Shown piece after piece: positions 46,256 through 57,259 of a stretch of DNA of 64,000 nucleotides. Position 1 is the stretch's first letter. Each line of letters opens with the position of its first letter. The stretch lies in the NCBI GenBank assembly GCA_900404475.1, contig OUQQ01000006.1:1-64000 (forward strand), given 5' to 3'. Below the pieces are notes generated by a model. It was not told the origin of the DNA, ran no database searches, and saw nothing but the letters and a program-made list of their open reading frames with translations. The stretch comes from Spongospora subterranea (taxonomy: Eukaryota > Endomyxa > Phytomyxea > Plasmodiophorida > Plasmodiophoridae). Position numbers and translations under genes: made by a program.

Positions 46256-47250
46256 TTAAGTGAACGACAAGCCAAGCATTGCTGGTGAACGAGTGAAATT
46301 CCTGACACACATTTCAGCTAATATATGCCATAATAACCATCTGTACCTATACCCGGTACTTGTATCCGTATGATTCGAAACAGGGTTGGGGATGGAGAAG
46401 ACACCACAATCCTTCTCTGAAGCGCACAGAATCACTAGACAAAAACAAACTCGGCTTTGATACCTTGAATATTTGAACCCATTGTCCCGCCAGTGTCGAC
46501 GCCAAAACTTGATTTTGAACCGCTTGAGCAATCATCATTCATACTTGTCGAAAATGATTCTTTGGTAAGAACATTATATTTCTGACCCTCAGGAGGTGTT
46601 GTACGCAACGTCCGACAACCATGTTCACCTACGAAATTACTTGGATTAATGAAAGCAGCTATATTGATCACGTGCCTTTAGGGGAAGGTTCGCCATAGGA
46701 GGTCAAAGCTGTAGCAAGGTGCAATCCACACGTCGTAGCGTTTGTGATGGACGATAACCGTGCCATTTCTGGAACACCATATCTATCGTCAGATGCTATA
46801 TTGCCAGCACTTTCAGTATACGAGGGTGATTTTAGTTGGAACACCCTACTGATATCAAGATTGGATGCGATTTGAACAGGTTCTTGTGAAACACATCGGT
46901 TCAATAAAAATGACTTGTACGAATGCGAAATCAACGATGATGTTGGAGTAAACGTCGGTCTACGGGGAGGCGCTTTATTCCTACCAGAACGACAGTCCTG
47001 CAATTTTCTGCAGCTGATTGTTCGACTGTTGCCGCAAGGTCCCCACGAAATGAGCCAACCTAGGATGAGCACTCGGAAAAGGGGAATTCGAAAAAAGAAT
47101 TGTACCGTTCCAACGGATTGTTCGTTTTATTGAAAACCTCCTATTTACCAATCTGACGCGAGATGATCCAATCGTTCGGGGAATACTTCTTGATCCATAT
47201 TCTTTCGGAATGATCGAAAAACTCCTCGAGTCTTGCCCCATCTTTTCCAA
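46256..47250 (-). CDS. Hypothetical minus-strand frames divergent from rep
   Basis: Three adjoining minus-strand frames (46981-47250, 46668-47072 and 46435-46671) could form one spliced or frame-broken gene that reads away from the rep gene. The first is basic and Ser/Arg-rich (SIPRTIGSSRVRLVNRRF). The others are Ser/Thr/Pro-rich and end with GIKAEFVFV. I recognise no domain. Position suggests it could be a partner gene of the rep element, since circular Rep-encoding elements often carry two divergent genes, but composition alone cannot show that. It could equally be an unrelated transposon piece. Confidence 0.25.
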
Positions 47251-47326
47251 TATCTGAGACGTTTGACCGAATAAAATCAGTCTCGTTGTTGCAATCTCGG
47301 TATATGCGGCTAGACCTAATGAGAAT

Positions 47327-47477
47327 GAGATCCTAAAATGCGCGTAAAGCGCTTTAAAACTTTAAAAGCGCGTTTAAAGTTTTGAAGCGCTTAATACAAT
47401 AAGTGTATTTACATGTAATTGTGCACTGGATCTCATGCAGTCATGCTTGCTGAGATCCCAAAATGTGCGTGAGATCC
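47327..47477. promoter_or_regulatory. Origin-like region: hairpin with four GAGATCC boxes
   Basis: A 20-bp stem with one G-T wobble (47347-47366 with 47373-47392) encloses a 6-base loop, AGCGCG. Around it stand four copies of GAGATCC: 47327, 47452 and 47471 on the plus strand and 47428-47434 on the minus strand. Two of them share the longer form GAGATCC(T/C)AAAATG(C/T)GCG. A hairpin with nearby iterons just before a rep gene is the layout of rolling-circle origins of CRESS-DNA replicons. The loop lacks the usual NANTATTAC nonamer, so nicking at this site is unproven. Confidence 0.6.
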
Positions 47478-47479
47478 TA

Positions 47480-48661
47480 ATGGTTCAAACAGGACAAGAA
47501 CAGGTTCTTGTGGACCGTGCGTTGTCAGTGGAGTCTCCAGCTAACCTTCGAAGGGGTAATTGTGGGCGGAGGCAACCTGGGGGTCCTCCTCGCGCTGCTG
47601 ATGGCAATGTGAAGTCGAGAGGATGGGTTTTGACCGTTCACTTGGGCACTGAGACGACGTTTGATGGTGCGGAAGTCAAGTTTCGTCAATCGTCGGCGTC
47701 GTATTACATATTTAGACGTGAAGTCGGTTCTCGGACGGAGCGGCCTCATTTACAAGCATATATGTATTTCAAAAATCAGAAAACCAAGCAGGGTTTGATT
47801 GGTGATTTCTGGCCGTATCTTCTCACGGTGGCGCCCGCGAAAGGCGATGCGGCTCAGAGTTTTATATATTGTTCGAAAGGGAAGGATTTCGAGGAGTTCG
47901 GTGTCCCCCCTGTTTCTTCCAAACAGAAGGGTGGAATGGAGCGGGAGCGTTGGAAGAATTATCGTGCGATGGCATTTCAGGGTCGTGCAGAGGAGATTGA
48001 TGCCTCTTTTTATGTTCGGTACCAGAGTGCTATCAATTCTATTGAGAAGCGCGGAGCTTGTCTCCGTCAGCTTAACAGTTTGGATGCGCTGCGTAATATA
48101 TGGATTGGGGGCCCGACCGGTGTGGGCAAATCCGAGACCTGGTTTCGGTTTTTCGGGAGCGAAAACGTTTTTGAAAAAGATTGTACGAAATGGTGGGACG
48201 GATATGCCGACGAAAAGGTTGTTGTTTTTTCTGAATGGCAGCCAGCCAACATCATTGCGTTGATTTCGATGGTGGAGAATGTTGCGGACGCGCGTCCCGT
48301 GTTGGTTCAATTCAAGGGCGGTTATCGCAAGATTCGTCCTTTACATGTCATCGTCTCTTCGAACTTCACTATGCACGAATGCTTCAACGATCATCGCAAT
48401 GGTGATCAGTTTTTGTTGTCACTTAGGCGACGTTTTCAGGAGATCAATCTATTCAAATGTTATTCTCCTGCAGACTGTGCGTGTCGTGTTCACGCTCTCG
48501 AAGCTATGCCTTGGCGCAAAACCGAGAGGATAATCAAGGAATATGTCAAGGATTGGCCGTATTTTATCCAGAGGCATTTACAGGAGGCGCCGGACGCTGA
48601 ATTGGTTTCCAATGCTTCAGTGCAGGATAATTTGGTACACCGTCAACCGTGTTTAGTGTGA
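47480..48661 (+). CDS. rep: CRESS-DNA-type replication initiator (Rep), endogenous copy
   Basis: This intact, intronless frame encodes 393 residues. Residue numbers below count from the Met at 47480, chosen because an upstream Met (47435) would make the iterons coding. The HUH endonuclease part has motif I (GWVLTVHL, about 48-55), motif II (PHLQAY, about 89-94) and motif III (YCSK, about 130-133), whose Tyr makes the nick. The superfamily 3 helicase part has Walker A (GPTGVGKS, 211-218), Walker B (VVVFSEW, 247-253), motif C (VIVSSN, 290-295) and an Arg-finger region (LRRRF). Rep nicks one strand and unwinds DNA for rolling-circle replication of circular ssDNA viruses and related plasmids. All key residues are kept, unlike many decayed endogenous copies. 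Lack of introns and neighbouring mobile DNA indicate transfer. No capsid gene is recognised. Confidence 0.88.
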   Translation: MVQTGQEQVLVDRALSVESPANLRRGNCGRRQPGGPPRAADGNVKSRGWVLTVHLGTETTFDGAEVKFRQSSASYYIFRREVGSRTERPHLQAYMYFKNQKTKQGLIGDFWPYLLTVAPAKGDAAQSFIYCSKGKDFEEFGVPPVSSKQKGGMERERWKNYRAMAFQGRAEEIDASFYVRYQSAINSIEKRGACLRQLNSLDALRNIWIGGPTGVGKSETWFRFFGSENVFEKDCTKWWDGYADEKVVVFSEWQPANIIALISMVENVADARPVLVQFKGGYRKIRPLHVIVSSNFTMHECFNDHRNGDQFLLSLRRRFQEINLFKCYSPADCACRVHALEAMPWRKTERIIKEYVKDWPYFIQRHLQEAPDAELVSNASVQDNLVHRQPCLV

Positions 48662-48783
48662 GTCACACTAATTGTCAACCTTCTCAATTTCGACACCTCA
48701 TAGGAAATAGTGTGAGCCACATTATTCGGTGGCTTTTTCTACCGCGCGAGATGTTTGGACACTCGCACGCTAGGGTCACACTA
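48653..48783. repeat. TAGTGTGA palindromes after rep
   Basis: A 19-base palindrome with one central base (48653-48671) overlaps the rep stop codon. The half-site TAGTGTGA recurs at 48708-48715, and its complement TCACACTA at 48776-48783. A GTCAACC direct repeat brackets the palindrome. It could be a terminator, a second Rep site or the right boundary of the insertion. Confidence 0.6.
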
Positions 48784-49090
48784 ATGCCTGTGGCACAGTC
48801 AAATCATTGCAAAACTATATTGCACAGTATGCAGTGAACATTACAGATGGCTGGCAGCGCGACCATCGACATTAGAGTAGGAGATGGCACCATTCAGGGC
48901 GTTGTAAGACTTGAGGCGAATGGGATGACGTCTGATCGAAAAACGGTGTCTCACGGGTGACGTGCTCTTGCTTTATTTAAATTTCCCACTTTCGACTGGA
49001 CGTCCTTCAAGGTACGCAGGATAACCTGGAGTTCGCGAGAGGGCTGTTGCTCGCTCCATTGACCGTTGATATCCAGCGACAACCCGCAAC
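48784..49090. other. Gap with one very short frame
   Basis: A frame of 37 residues (48847-48960, MAGSATIDIRVGDGTIQG) is too short to judge. Nothing else was recognised here. Confidence 0.3.
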
Positions 49091-49490
49091 GGATCATCGT
49101 TTTTTTAACCCATTCGCGTCTCGCTGCGAATTACCGCAAGCTGGAGGAAAAAAATCTTGCCTGGTGAGCAACTTGCCAGAAGATGCACCGCCCTTGCCAC
49201 CCGCGTCAGACCACCTCCCTCTGTGAATCATATCCACGCGTCTTTGATTTTGCTTATCACAGCTGGACCAGATTCGTGGCGTTCGATGCAAATCGCCGAA
49301 TAACTGTTATTTGTGACAAGGACATCTTGCGACTCTTCGGTGTCGTTGTGCCCGCCACAGTTGTCAATCCACATACTGATCTTTCGCCCATTAGGGTCTT
49401 TCGAAATGCATTCTATTGCACAGGTTGACGAAGCCAGGCAGGCCCTTCGAAAATTCGTCGAATACCGACATTCGTTCATCCACAAAATTG
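49091..49490 (-). pseudogene. DDE transposase remnant (pogo/jerky-like)
   Basis: Reading down from 49490, the fragment gives MWIDNCGGHNDTEES, then GPAVISKIKDAW, and in another frame RRVDMIHRGRWSDAGG with SSGKLLTRQDFF. This matches the DDE_1 superfamily pattern in which D-N-C-x-G-H-N holds the second catalytic Asp and QPADSFVISKIKDAWR follows. The middle QP(A/C)D stretch is corrupted and frames shift, so the copy is dead. No terminal inverted repeats were identified. It lies 430 bases after rep. Confidence 0.6.
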
Positions 49491-50077
49491 GATGGCCAAA
49501 TTAGTCGCTCGTTGAATGACGTTTACGATCAAAAATTGAAATAACCAGTTTCATGGAATCCTCATTCTGTTCGGATCGCTGCTTTAAGCCGTTAAGACTT
49601 AATGTCAAATACAAAATCTGAGTCTTTCTTTCTTGAACCGTTTCGACGACAATAATGTTGGGCACTTGCGCGCCAGTGACTTTATGGACAAGGATTTTTA
49701 TGGCCGCAGCAACCCAGCTGACCGTGTGTTTGTCGGCAACTCAATTGTGAATTCTTGAATTTCAAAAATTGTTCAAAATTTCAAACATAAAAATACTGCA
49801 CGGCTCTCACGCACTGTGTTTGGAACATCTACAGTCGCCAAAACGACAGTCACAGTGGTACACTTCAGGTGCGTGAACCTGAAATAGGTATAACGTAACG
49901 TGTTCAACAACTGCAGTGATTGCAGCGTCGTTCTGGTGTGTACTGTGCTGTACTGTGCAGGTTCTGGTGTGTATTGTTACACTCATATCCCCCACGCCCC
50001 TGTCAGGTGATGCTCGGCCTCGAACCCGAGTGCTAGTTGACACTTGACAGGAGGCGGTGTGATCATCACTGTGGTGC
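49491..50077. promoter_or_regulatory. Upstream region of the CUE-Smr gene
   Basis: About 590 bases without a gene. Near 49938-49985 a short block rich in GTGTACTGTGCTGTACTGTG repeats appears. No TATA box of convincing position was found. Confidence 0.3.
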
Positions 50078-51564
50078 ATGACCCCCATGACTGATGATCA
50101 TAATGATAATGGGGCGGATCTTGATGCGCAGATCGATGGCGAGGTGATCGCCCATCTGACCCAGGTGTTCCCAGACATTCACCACAGCGTTATCGAGCAG
50201 CACATCCGCCAACTTGGGTCCCATGATGTCTCGGCCATTGTTGACCGCCTTCTCGAATGTGAAACTGCAGAACCTCTGCTGGATAGTGCTGAGATGAAAG
50301 AGAACGATGCGTTATATCAGGATTTTACCCAGATTAGCTTGATGGAGATGTTTCCGTCTGTTGATTATGAACGCCGACAACATATCATCAATAGTGTTGA
50401 TGGCGACTTCGATCTTGCTTTGTCCATGATGATGGACATGGACAGCGATGCCGCTGCTAGTGTACGAAAATGCGTTTTGGGTTCAGCAGATTGTTGATCT
50501 AACGGAGCATATCGATTAGGATGAAGTAAGGCAACTGTCGATGATGTTCCCGTTGATTCCGGACCCCGTCCTTCATGACGTTTTTGTCGAAAACAATCGG
50601 TCTGTAGAGCTGGTAATTGATCACATTTTGCGCTCTAAGACATCAAAAACTTCAAGACCTCAGTCTGCGAAGTTGAATATGGCTAATCACATCAAATTGC
50701 ACGGCTTTAAGGTAGTTTTTGCAAATAAATTTCGGATTTCCGTTCAGTTCGGTTTAGAGAATGTTTCCAGCAGCAAGTGCAGCCATTATTCGCGAAATAC
50801 TAGAAGCACACGACTTTGCGGTCCAGCCTTCAAAAGACGCTCTGTGCAGCTTGTTCACAGCATCGTCTCCCGATACCGTAGCTGCACCCAAGAAACATGT
50901 TCCGGAATCTGCAACAGTTTCCGACGTCGGGTGTGAGTTTTCTTTCGAAACGCTTTCAGAGCTTGACAAACTTTATCGAGGATGTCATACTTCATCAGAA
51001 TCCGTGTCAATGGAAAATAATTGTAGATTGTACAAATTTCTAACCCATCAAAAAGCGCAAACATGTTGGGCTGCTCGCCAAGCACATTCGAATGGTCAAA
51101 ATTCTTTTGCTCAGTCCCTTAATGAAAAAGCGCGAAACATTAATGAAAAGATGATCCCGCTTCGTGAGCGTATCATGGTGGCAACATTTATTGTACTTGT
51201 AATTTAGCTTTTGCAAGTATTTTTCTGATTGATATCTGCTTAGAAATACAATCCATCTGCCAGCAAGCTGAGAAGCTTAGATTTGCATGAAATGCATGTT
51301 CCGGAAGCTCGAAAACTCTTACGAGATTGCATTAGGAGAATACAAGTTGCGTATCCGATGCAAATCCGTCGTCTATCTATCATCGTGGGGATCGGACGAC
51401 ATAGCGCTGACACTTTTGCTCCAAAAGTAAAATACTGCAAAAATAGCAGGTACCGTTTACTAATCGTGACTTAACAGCTTCGACCAGCTGTAATTACTTA
51501 TCTCAAGTATTTAAAACTGGAATTTCAAGCTAACGAGGGCGAGATCACTGCGTACATCCATTAG
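50078..51564 (+). CDS. CUE-repeat, DUF1771, Smr protein (Cue2/N4BP2-like)
   Basis: Exons joined by short introns (last one 51428-51478) encode about 410 residues. Four CUE-like ubiquitin-binding modules come first: HLTQVFPDIHHSVIEQHI, LMEMFPSVDYERRQHII, QLSMMFPLIPDPVLHDVF and RMFPAASAAIIREILEAH. Each has the M/V-FP motif and most have a following Leu-rich helix. Next is a DUF1771 helix pair (ARQAHSNGQNSFAQSLNEKARNINEKM). The C-terminal Smr domain reads LDLHEMHVPEARKLL, then IIVGIGRHSAD and RPAVITYLKYL. The DLHxxxVxEA and G-x-G-x-HS motifs are those of Smr endonucleases. Yeast Cue2 with this layout cleaves mRNA in stalled, ubiquitinated ribosomes (no-go decay); N4BP2 is the animal relative. 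No N-terminal kinase of the N4BP2 type is present. Confidence 0.8.
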
Positions 51565-51697
51565 CAGCGCGGTCATACCCGAGCATGTGGTCAAGTTCAT
51601 TATAATATTTACCGACTCATGGTAGATGTAATCGAACTTAACAACAAAATTTTGCGGTTAAAATATGCGATACTTTATTAAAGAGAATAAGTATTTA

Positions 51698-54419
51698 TTA
51701 AATGGCAACATAATCACCGACTCTGTGTTTCCGCTCAAGGTAAAGCTTGAACCAGTAATACCAAACAGGGCAGAATACAGTAGATCCAAAAATAAACCAT
51801 AATATTTCTTGTGAGAAGCCAACATCGTCATTATAACTGAGGCTGGCGAGGCGACTTTGCGGAGATAAACCGACCAAGTTGAACTTAGAAGAGATATTGG
51901 CAACCTGAACTGAGAAAACCCCATCCTCTAAAACTGGAATAGACTGATCACCAATGAAGAATTCGGTGTCATTTGCAAAAAGTGTGAATTGAACTAGTTT
52001 GGATGTTTTTGCAGGAATCCACACTTTGCTGAATCGTTTCAATAAGCGGACTTCAGGTGATACGGTTCGATAATCTGCTGTTAAAAACAATAGCACCGTC
52101 TCGTATCCGTCAACATCTCCCGTGTTAGACACTAAGACGGAAATGTCAATTCCGGTCGATGATGTCATTACGTTGTTTGATAAGATAAGGTCTGAATACG
52201 AGAAAATTGAATATGACAGCCCATCTCCAAATTGAAACTCGACGTCAAAAGTATCAGCGGATGAAAACGCGTGCCAGTATGGCAAGTTTAGAAGGGCCGA
52301 ATGCTTGGGCCAGGTCATCGGCAGTTTGCCGCTCGGATTAACTAACCCAAAAATGATGTTGGCGATCGCCTCTCCCCCTTCTGGTCCTGGCAGGTACGCA
52401 TGAATGACAGCAGATGCCATTTTGACGATGTTTCCTAATAAGCGGGGACGTCCCATTGTTAAAATGACGATGATGGGCTTCCCTTTGCTGTGAAGTTCTT
52501 TGACCAAGTCGATTTGATCTTGATCGAATTCCATATCTTTAATATTGCCTGGTTTCTCTGTATATACAGGCTCACTTAAGCAAACAATAATGATATCGGC
52601 ACCGTCCGACGCTTTGATAATCTCGGACCGTTTTTCTGTCGAACAGTTTTCAATAGAGCACGCACTCGAATGTTGTAATAAATGAGACGAGCCATGAAGA
52701 ACCCTCCTGATTCCTTCTTTTATCGTTGTCCCAAAAGAAAATTCTGTTTCGGAGGCTCCTTGCCAGTGCATTGTCCACCCAGAGCTTAGCAACTGCAAAA
52801 CATTGTATCCATTTAGAACTATTTACTAATAACCATCGTAGTTTCGCGAAGTATGATTACCTTAAGAGAATCTGAAGATGGGCCCACTAGCAGCATTCGC
52901 TTGGAGGATGTTCGAGAAAGAGGTAGTATTGAACGGCAGGTGGGGCAAAGTGGAGAATTCTTCAGCAAAGTTATACTATGTTGAGCAACGTCAAGTGCGA
53001 CATGCCTGTCTCTTTTACTTCCGACGCTGTTTATCTGATTCGCGTCATTTGTAGGAAATGGGTCGTCGAAGAGTCCAAGATTTTTTTTCAGCTGAAGCAC
53101 CCTAGCGCAACTGATTGAGACTCGATTCGAATCGATGGTTCCGTCCTTCACTAATTGCGTTAAAGTCGTCGAAAAGTTGAAAGACGAGACCACCATTGAC
53201 ATATCAATGGTTGTTTGCTGTATTGCCATCCGGATGGCGTCGGACGGTGAATGAGCAGCGTGGTGCCACCAATAAAGGTTGTTAATCTCACTATAATCAG
53301 TAACAAGCACCCCTTTAAAGCCGAGTTCGTCTCGAAGCACTGTTTTCAGATAAAACTCTGATGAGACTACCGGCTGTCCGTTATTCTACATCATTCGTGA
53401 GACTAAATCAGGTGGAAATATATAAACTTACATCAGCATATGCTTCCATTACGGTAGCTGCGCCCGCTTTAATGGCGGAACGAAATGGAGGTAGAAAGTA
53501 TTGTCGAAGGATCCTAACTAGATGTAAATATTGAGATTACTGGAGGCAGCAATCCTACCTGTCAGGTATCCATGCCTGGGTACGATCTTGTCCAGACCTC
53601 GGATTAGAGTAACCCACAAAATGTTTCAGAGACGATGCGACTTTTGTAGAAAGTTTAAGTTCCCCTTTCTCGACTCCTTGCATTCCCAAAACCGCTTCTT
53701 TGCCCATCTCTGATGCCTATAAGCGTTGAAATCAACGTAAGCTATCAATGGAAAGAAAACAATTACCAGGTATGGATCTTCTCCAAAGGTTTCATAAACG
53801 CGTGGCCACTGTTTTTGAAGGCAGATATCCAGAACTGGAGCAAACGACCATGGAATTCCACACGTCCTGGTATCTTTTGCGCTGTACGGTGTTGCTCAGA
53901 AAAACTCGATTAGATTAAAAGAAATGATTTCAACCTAATTGCGAACGCTTTTCGGACAAGATTGCGATTGAAAGTAGCAGCAAGTCCAATCTGATGCGGA
54001 AATAGTGTCGTTGATTTTACGTAGTTCGCGCCATGGATACCATCGAGACCATAAAGGATAGGGATTTTGGGGCCGGCTCCAAGCGCCACAGACTGGATGT
54101 CGGTGATCAATTGTCTCCATGATTGAACAGAGAGCACCCCTTCCGTAGTCATAGCTGAAGGTGAGTTGAGAATTGAACCGACACCAAAATATTCCACGGC
54201 CGAATGCAGAGCAGATTGGTTCAATGCACCGGCTTCCGTAAGGAACATAGTAATATCTAATTGCACCATTTGCCCGATTCGATGAACAAGAGACATCGAA
54301 TCAACCATGTTCCTGATGTCGTCATCGATAGCGGCCCATTCGGTTTCTTGGTTATAAGCCGTAACGGCACACAGCAAAAAAAACAATGGACACCAAGTTT
54401 GAAGGCATGGAGCCTTCAT
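51698..54419 (-). CDS. GH3 beta-glucosidase/xylosidase with C-terminal membrane anchor
   Basis: The gene reads down from 54419. It begins with a signal peptide (MKAPCLQTWCPLFFLLCAVTA). The N-terminal barrel follows: MSLVHRIGQMVQLD, VGSILNSPSA, PKIPILYGLDGIHG, ATTLFPHQIGLAAT-like, then GFKGVLVTDYSEINNLYW with the catalytic Asp in TDY. Next comes the (alpha/beta)6 sandwich domain (IIIVCLSEPVYTEKPG, PIIVILTMGRP, GEAIANIIFGLVNPSGKLPMTWP) and a fibronectin-like end (VSNTGDVDGYETVLLFL). The last 40 residues contain a hydrophobic helix (ILWFIFGSTVFCPVWYYW) and a basic tail, which is rare in GH3. It should face the ER lumen, lysosome or cell exterior. Exons between 53340 and 53910 are not fully resolved. 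Confidence 0.85.
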
Positions 54420-55358
54420 CTATCGATGATCCCTTTGTCGACGCCTGCCACAGCCGTCTGCCTGATTATGGACCGATGGAATTTGACCCCTTAATCTAAT
54501 CAATATCCCTAATGATCGCTCCGCCCCGTAACGATTCGTTACACTGATAAGTACAGCACAGTCATGGGTCGCTGCACTGCCAGAATTTGACCCTCACAGT
54601 AAGTGGGTCCCACCCTGTTCTGTAATCACCCGACCGATGCTTTACCAATGGATTTCTTCACTCGAAAAACATCATATACATGTCATCGGTAAGGAGGGGC
54701 GATATATATATCAGATTTATTTCGTTGTCATTTTAGATATGAAATATATATATGTCCTCCAGACGTCTCGATTCTTACTGTAAACATCGGCGGGATCTAT
54801 AGTGCTACACTTTCCGCAGGCATAGTGTTTCCAGCCCGTCCTGATGCCGGCATACACTGGCATCACTAACTCTAGACTGGTACGAGATGGACTATATGAT
54901 TTTGAAAGATTCTTGTTACGTCAATCAACGAAAACCAATGGGTCTGTAAAAGAAAAACTGGCGTCGCGGTGCCCGCAAGGAATATCCATACTCACGATTA
55001 GCAATACATTCCACAGGACTTGACAGTTGAGGGTGGACCCCATCGCACCATACTGTAGACCATCACGCACTTATAATCCTGAAAGCAGATACGTCTCGTG
55101 TATTAAAACCCTTTCAACTAAACCAAAATTATCAAAGCACCAAGGTCGAGGTTTATCCGTTGATCGTACTGTATTTGGCAGTGCCGATCCAAATTGGGAG
55201 CCAAATTAGGAGAGGCGAGGATGACTGATGAGTGCATACACTATAATGACCCTCAACATACCGTGGAGGATCAAGTGACTGGTGTAGCATCATCACCAGC
55301 GATCGAGACGGTGGATCGACAACAATAATCACAGGTGGTCGCCAGCTAAACGCGGGCC
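54420..55358. promoter_or_regulatory. Divergent promoter region, GH3 and ERO1
   Basis: About 940 bases lie between two secretory-pathway genes that point away from each other. TATATATA runs near 54705 and 54745 and T/A-rich tracts are visible. No gene was supported here. Confidence 0.4.
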
Positions 55359-57101
55359 ATGGGATCCTGGTGTTGGGCTCGCACCTGGCCTGTCATCGCC
55401 CTTGCCTTGGTGGGCCTTTGCTCAACCGCCGCAGCCCTGAAAGTGTGAAATTCTCCGTGCTGAGCTCGCGTGCACATTTGAACTGCAATGTAGATCGATG
55501 ATTGCTGCTGCGATACTGAAACTGTCGATATTGCCAATAAGGATAACATTCATACCATTTTGGAAGAGATTAGGGTACATTTTCAACGACTACGTATCAT
55601 GTTTTCAATAATAATATTGCTCTTTCCAGTCCTCGACTTTTTTCAAGATTTTTCAGCTGAACCTGTATAACGAGTGTACGTTTTGGAAGAGTGAACCCAT
55701 GTGCAGTGATAAAGGTTGTGGTGTTTGTGAATGTCAAGATACAGAGGTAAACTCCTGACGAACTGCCTTTCAGTTTCTTATTCGATATCGTCAGATTCCG
55801 GAACTTTGGAAGAGTGGAATCGATTTGGATATGAAATTGCCAACTTTTTTTCAAGAGTGGCAAGAGAACGACGACAACTGGATAGTCCAAGATACCGGAA
55901 CTAGTAGAGAATTCACTGAGTTTCACTTCTTCTTCTTATGGTAATTCAGTGACGTTTATCAATTTACAACGCAATCCGGAAGGATACACTGGGTATTCAG
56001 GTGAAGGAGCTCGCAAAGTTTGGGCTGCGATGTACGGGGAAAACTGTTTCCAAGGTGAAATTTTTTCAGCGGCGTTTTGGTAGATATGTTTGCTGAACTT
56101 TTACGCGCCTAGACCAATTCTCTACTATGTGCTATGAACAGCGCGTATTTTTCAGGTTGCTAAGTGGGCTTCAGGCTTGTATCAGCGCACATGTCTCGTA
56201 CAATCACCCTTTAGGAGAAGGGCTGGAGTGGGGTCCAGAACCTAATGTGTTCGTTGAATGGAAGCTGTTTTATCAATGTTAATCCTAGTTAATGGCAACA
56301 GATTTTCCCGAATGCTTGGTAACCATCCTGAGAGGGTTCAGAACATCTATTTCGTATTCGTTTTTCTTTTGCGAGCAGTCAATAAGATGGCCCCTTATCT
56401 GTCGTCGTATGAGTATCGTACTGGAAGCGATCCTGCCAGGGCTTTAGAAGATGCAAAGACACTCCTATCAATTCGAAAACTGTACGCTCTCTGCAATGTT
56501 TTACAAAAGCGTTGCCTTATTCTCGTGCGATTGTTCAGCTTGTCATCTTCAATGGTTCAGCATTGCTCCCCTGATTATAGCTTTGATGAACGAATAATGT
56601 TCAGAGATTTACAAGCAGTAGGGGTTGAAACTGAGTCTTTTCGATATATTCCGAATGGTTCATTTAGGATCCTATTAAGGAGCAGCTAAGGTCTCATTTT
56701 CGAAATCTAAGTTTGATTATGGACTGTGTTCATTGCGACAAGTGTCGTGTTCATGGAAAGGTACGATCGTACCCCTCATGACTTCAGTGGTCTGAGATTC
56801 TTTTTAGTTACAAATTTTGGGCATTGGAACTGCCTTGAAAATTTTGTTCAACAATCCCAAGTCGCTGCAAAGAAACGAGATCATAGCGTTAATCAACACT
56901 CTTGGGAAATTTTCACATGCAATTTGGATAACTGATGAAATGCTTTACCTGACTAAACTCAGCTGGAGCAGCATCATTATCGTGATGTGCGTCATCATTT
57001 TGGCTGCTTGGTCGACATGTGCTATTTGTTTCAGAATCTGGACTAATGAAATTGATGTATTTGCCGAGTCGCCAGAACAGCCTAAGTCTAAAGTGGAGTA
57101 A
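55359..57101 (+). CDS. ERO1: ER oxidoreductin 1 (ERO1) with C-terminal membrane helix
   Basis: ERO1 re-oxidises protein disulfide isomerase with FAD and O2 in the ER. Exon 1 (55359-55442) is a signal peptide ([20 protein letters not shown]). After a 51-nt intron come [18 protein letters not shown], then [16 protein letters not shown] and MCSDKGCGV with the shuttle Cys pair. Later exons give [45 protein letters not shown] and [20 protein letters not shown]. Next is the active site [14 protein letters not shown] (C-x2-C), followed by [26 protein letters not shown] final hydrophobic helix ([18 protein letters not shown]) anchors the protein, as in yeast-type enzymes that need membrane attachment. 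Exon frames shift several times through short introns. Confidence 0.9.
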
Positions 57102-57259
57102 TTATTATGGAATATATATATATAGCCTTTCCTTATATTAAAAACAATAAAATAATTAGAACATAGAAAGCGCCAGGCATTCTGGACAATGCAAACCCTC
57201 CTCGCGCTTCCGTCTGAATATGGAGTTTGCACTATCGATCCCAAAATGGCAAATTCTCC

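Noticed and set aside
47367..47372. Canonical CRESS nonamer in the hairpin loop
   Set aside because: The loop is AGCGCG. No NANTATTAC is present in this hairpin.
47750..48310. Long minus-strand frame opposite rep
   Set aside because: It is the shadow of the rep coding strand, with no domain and poor composition.
55597..55926. Minus-strand frame within ERO1
   Set aside because: It is opposite well-matched ERO1 exons and has no domain.
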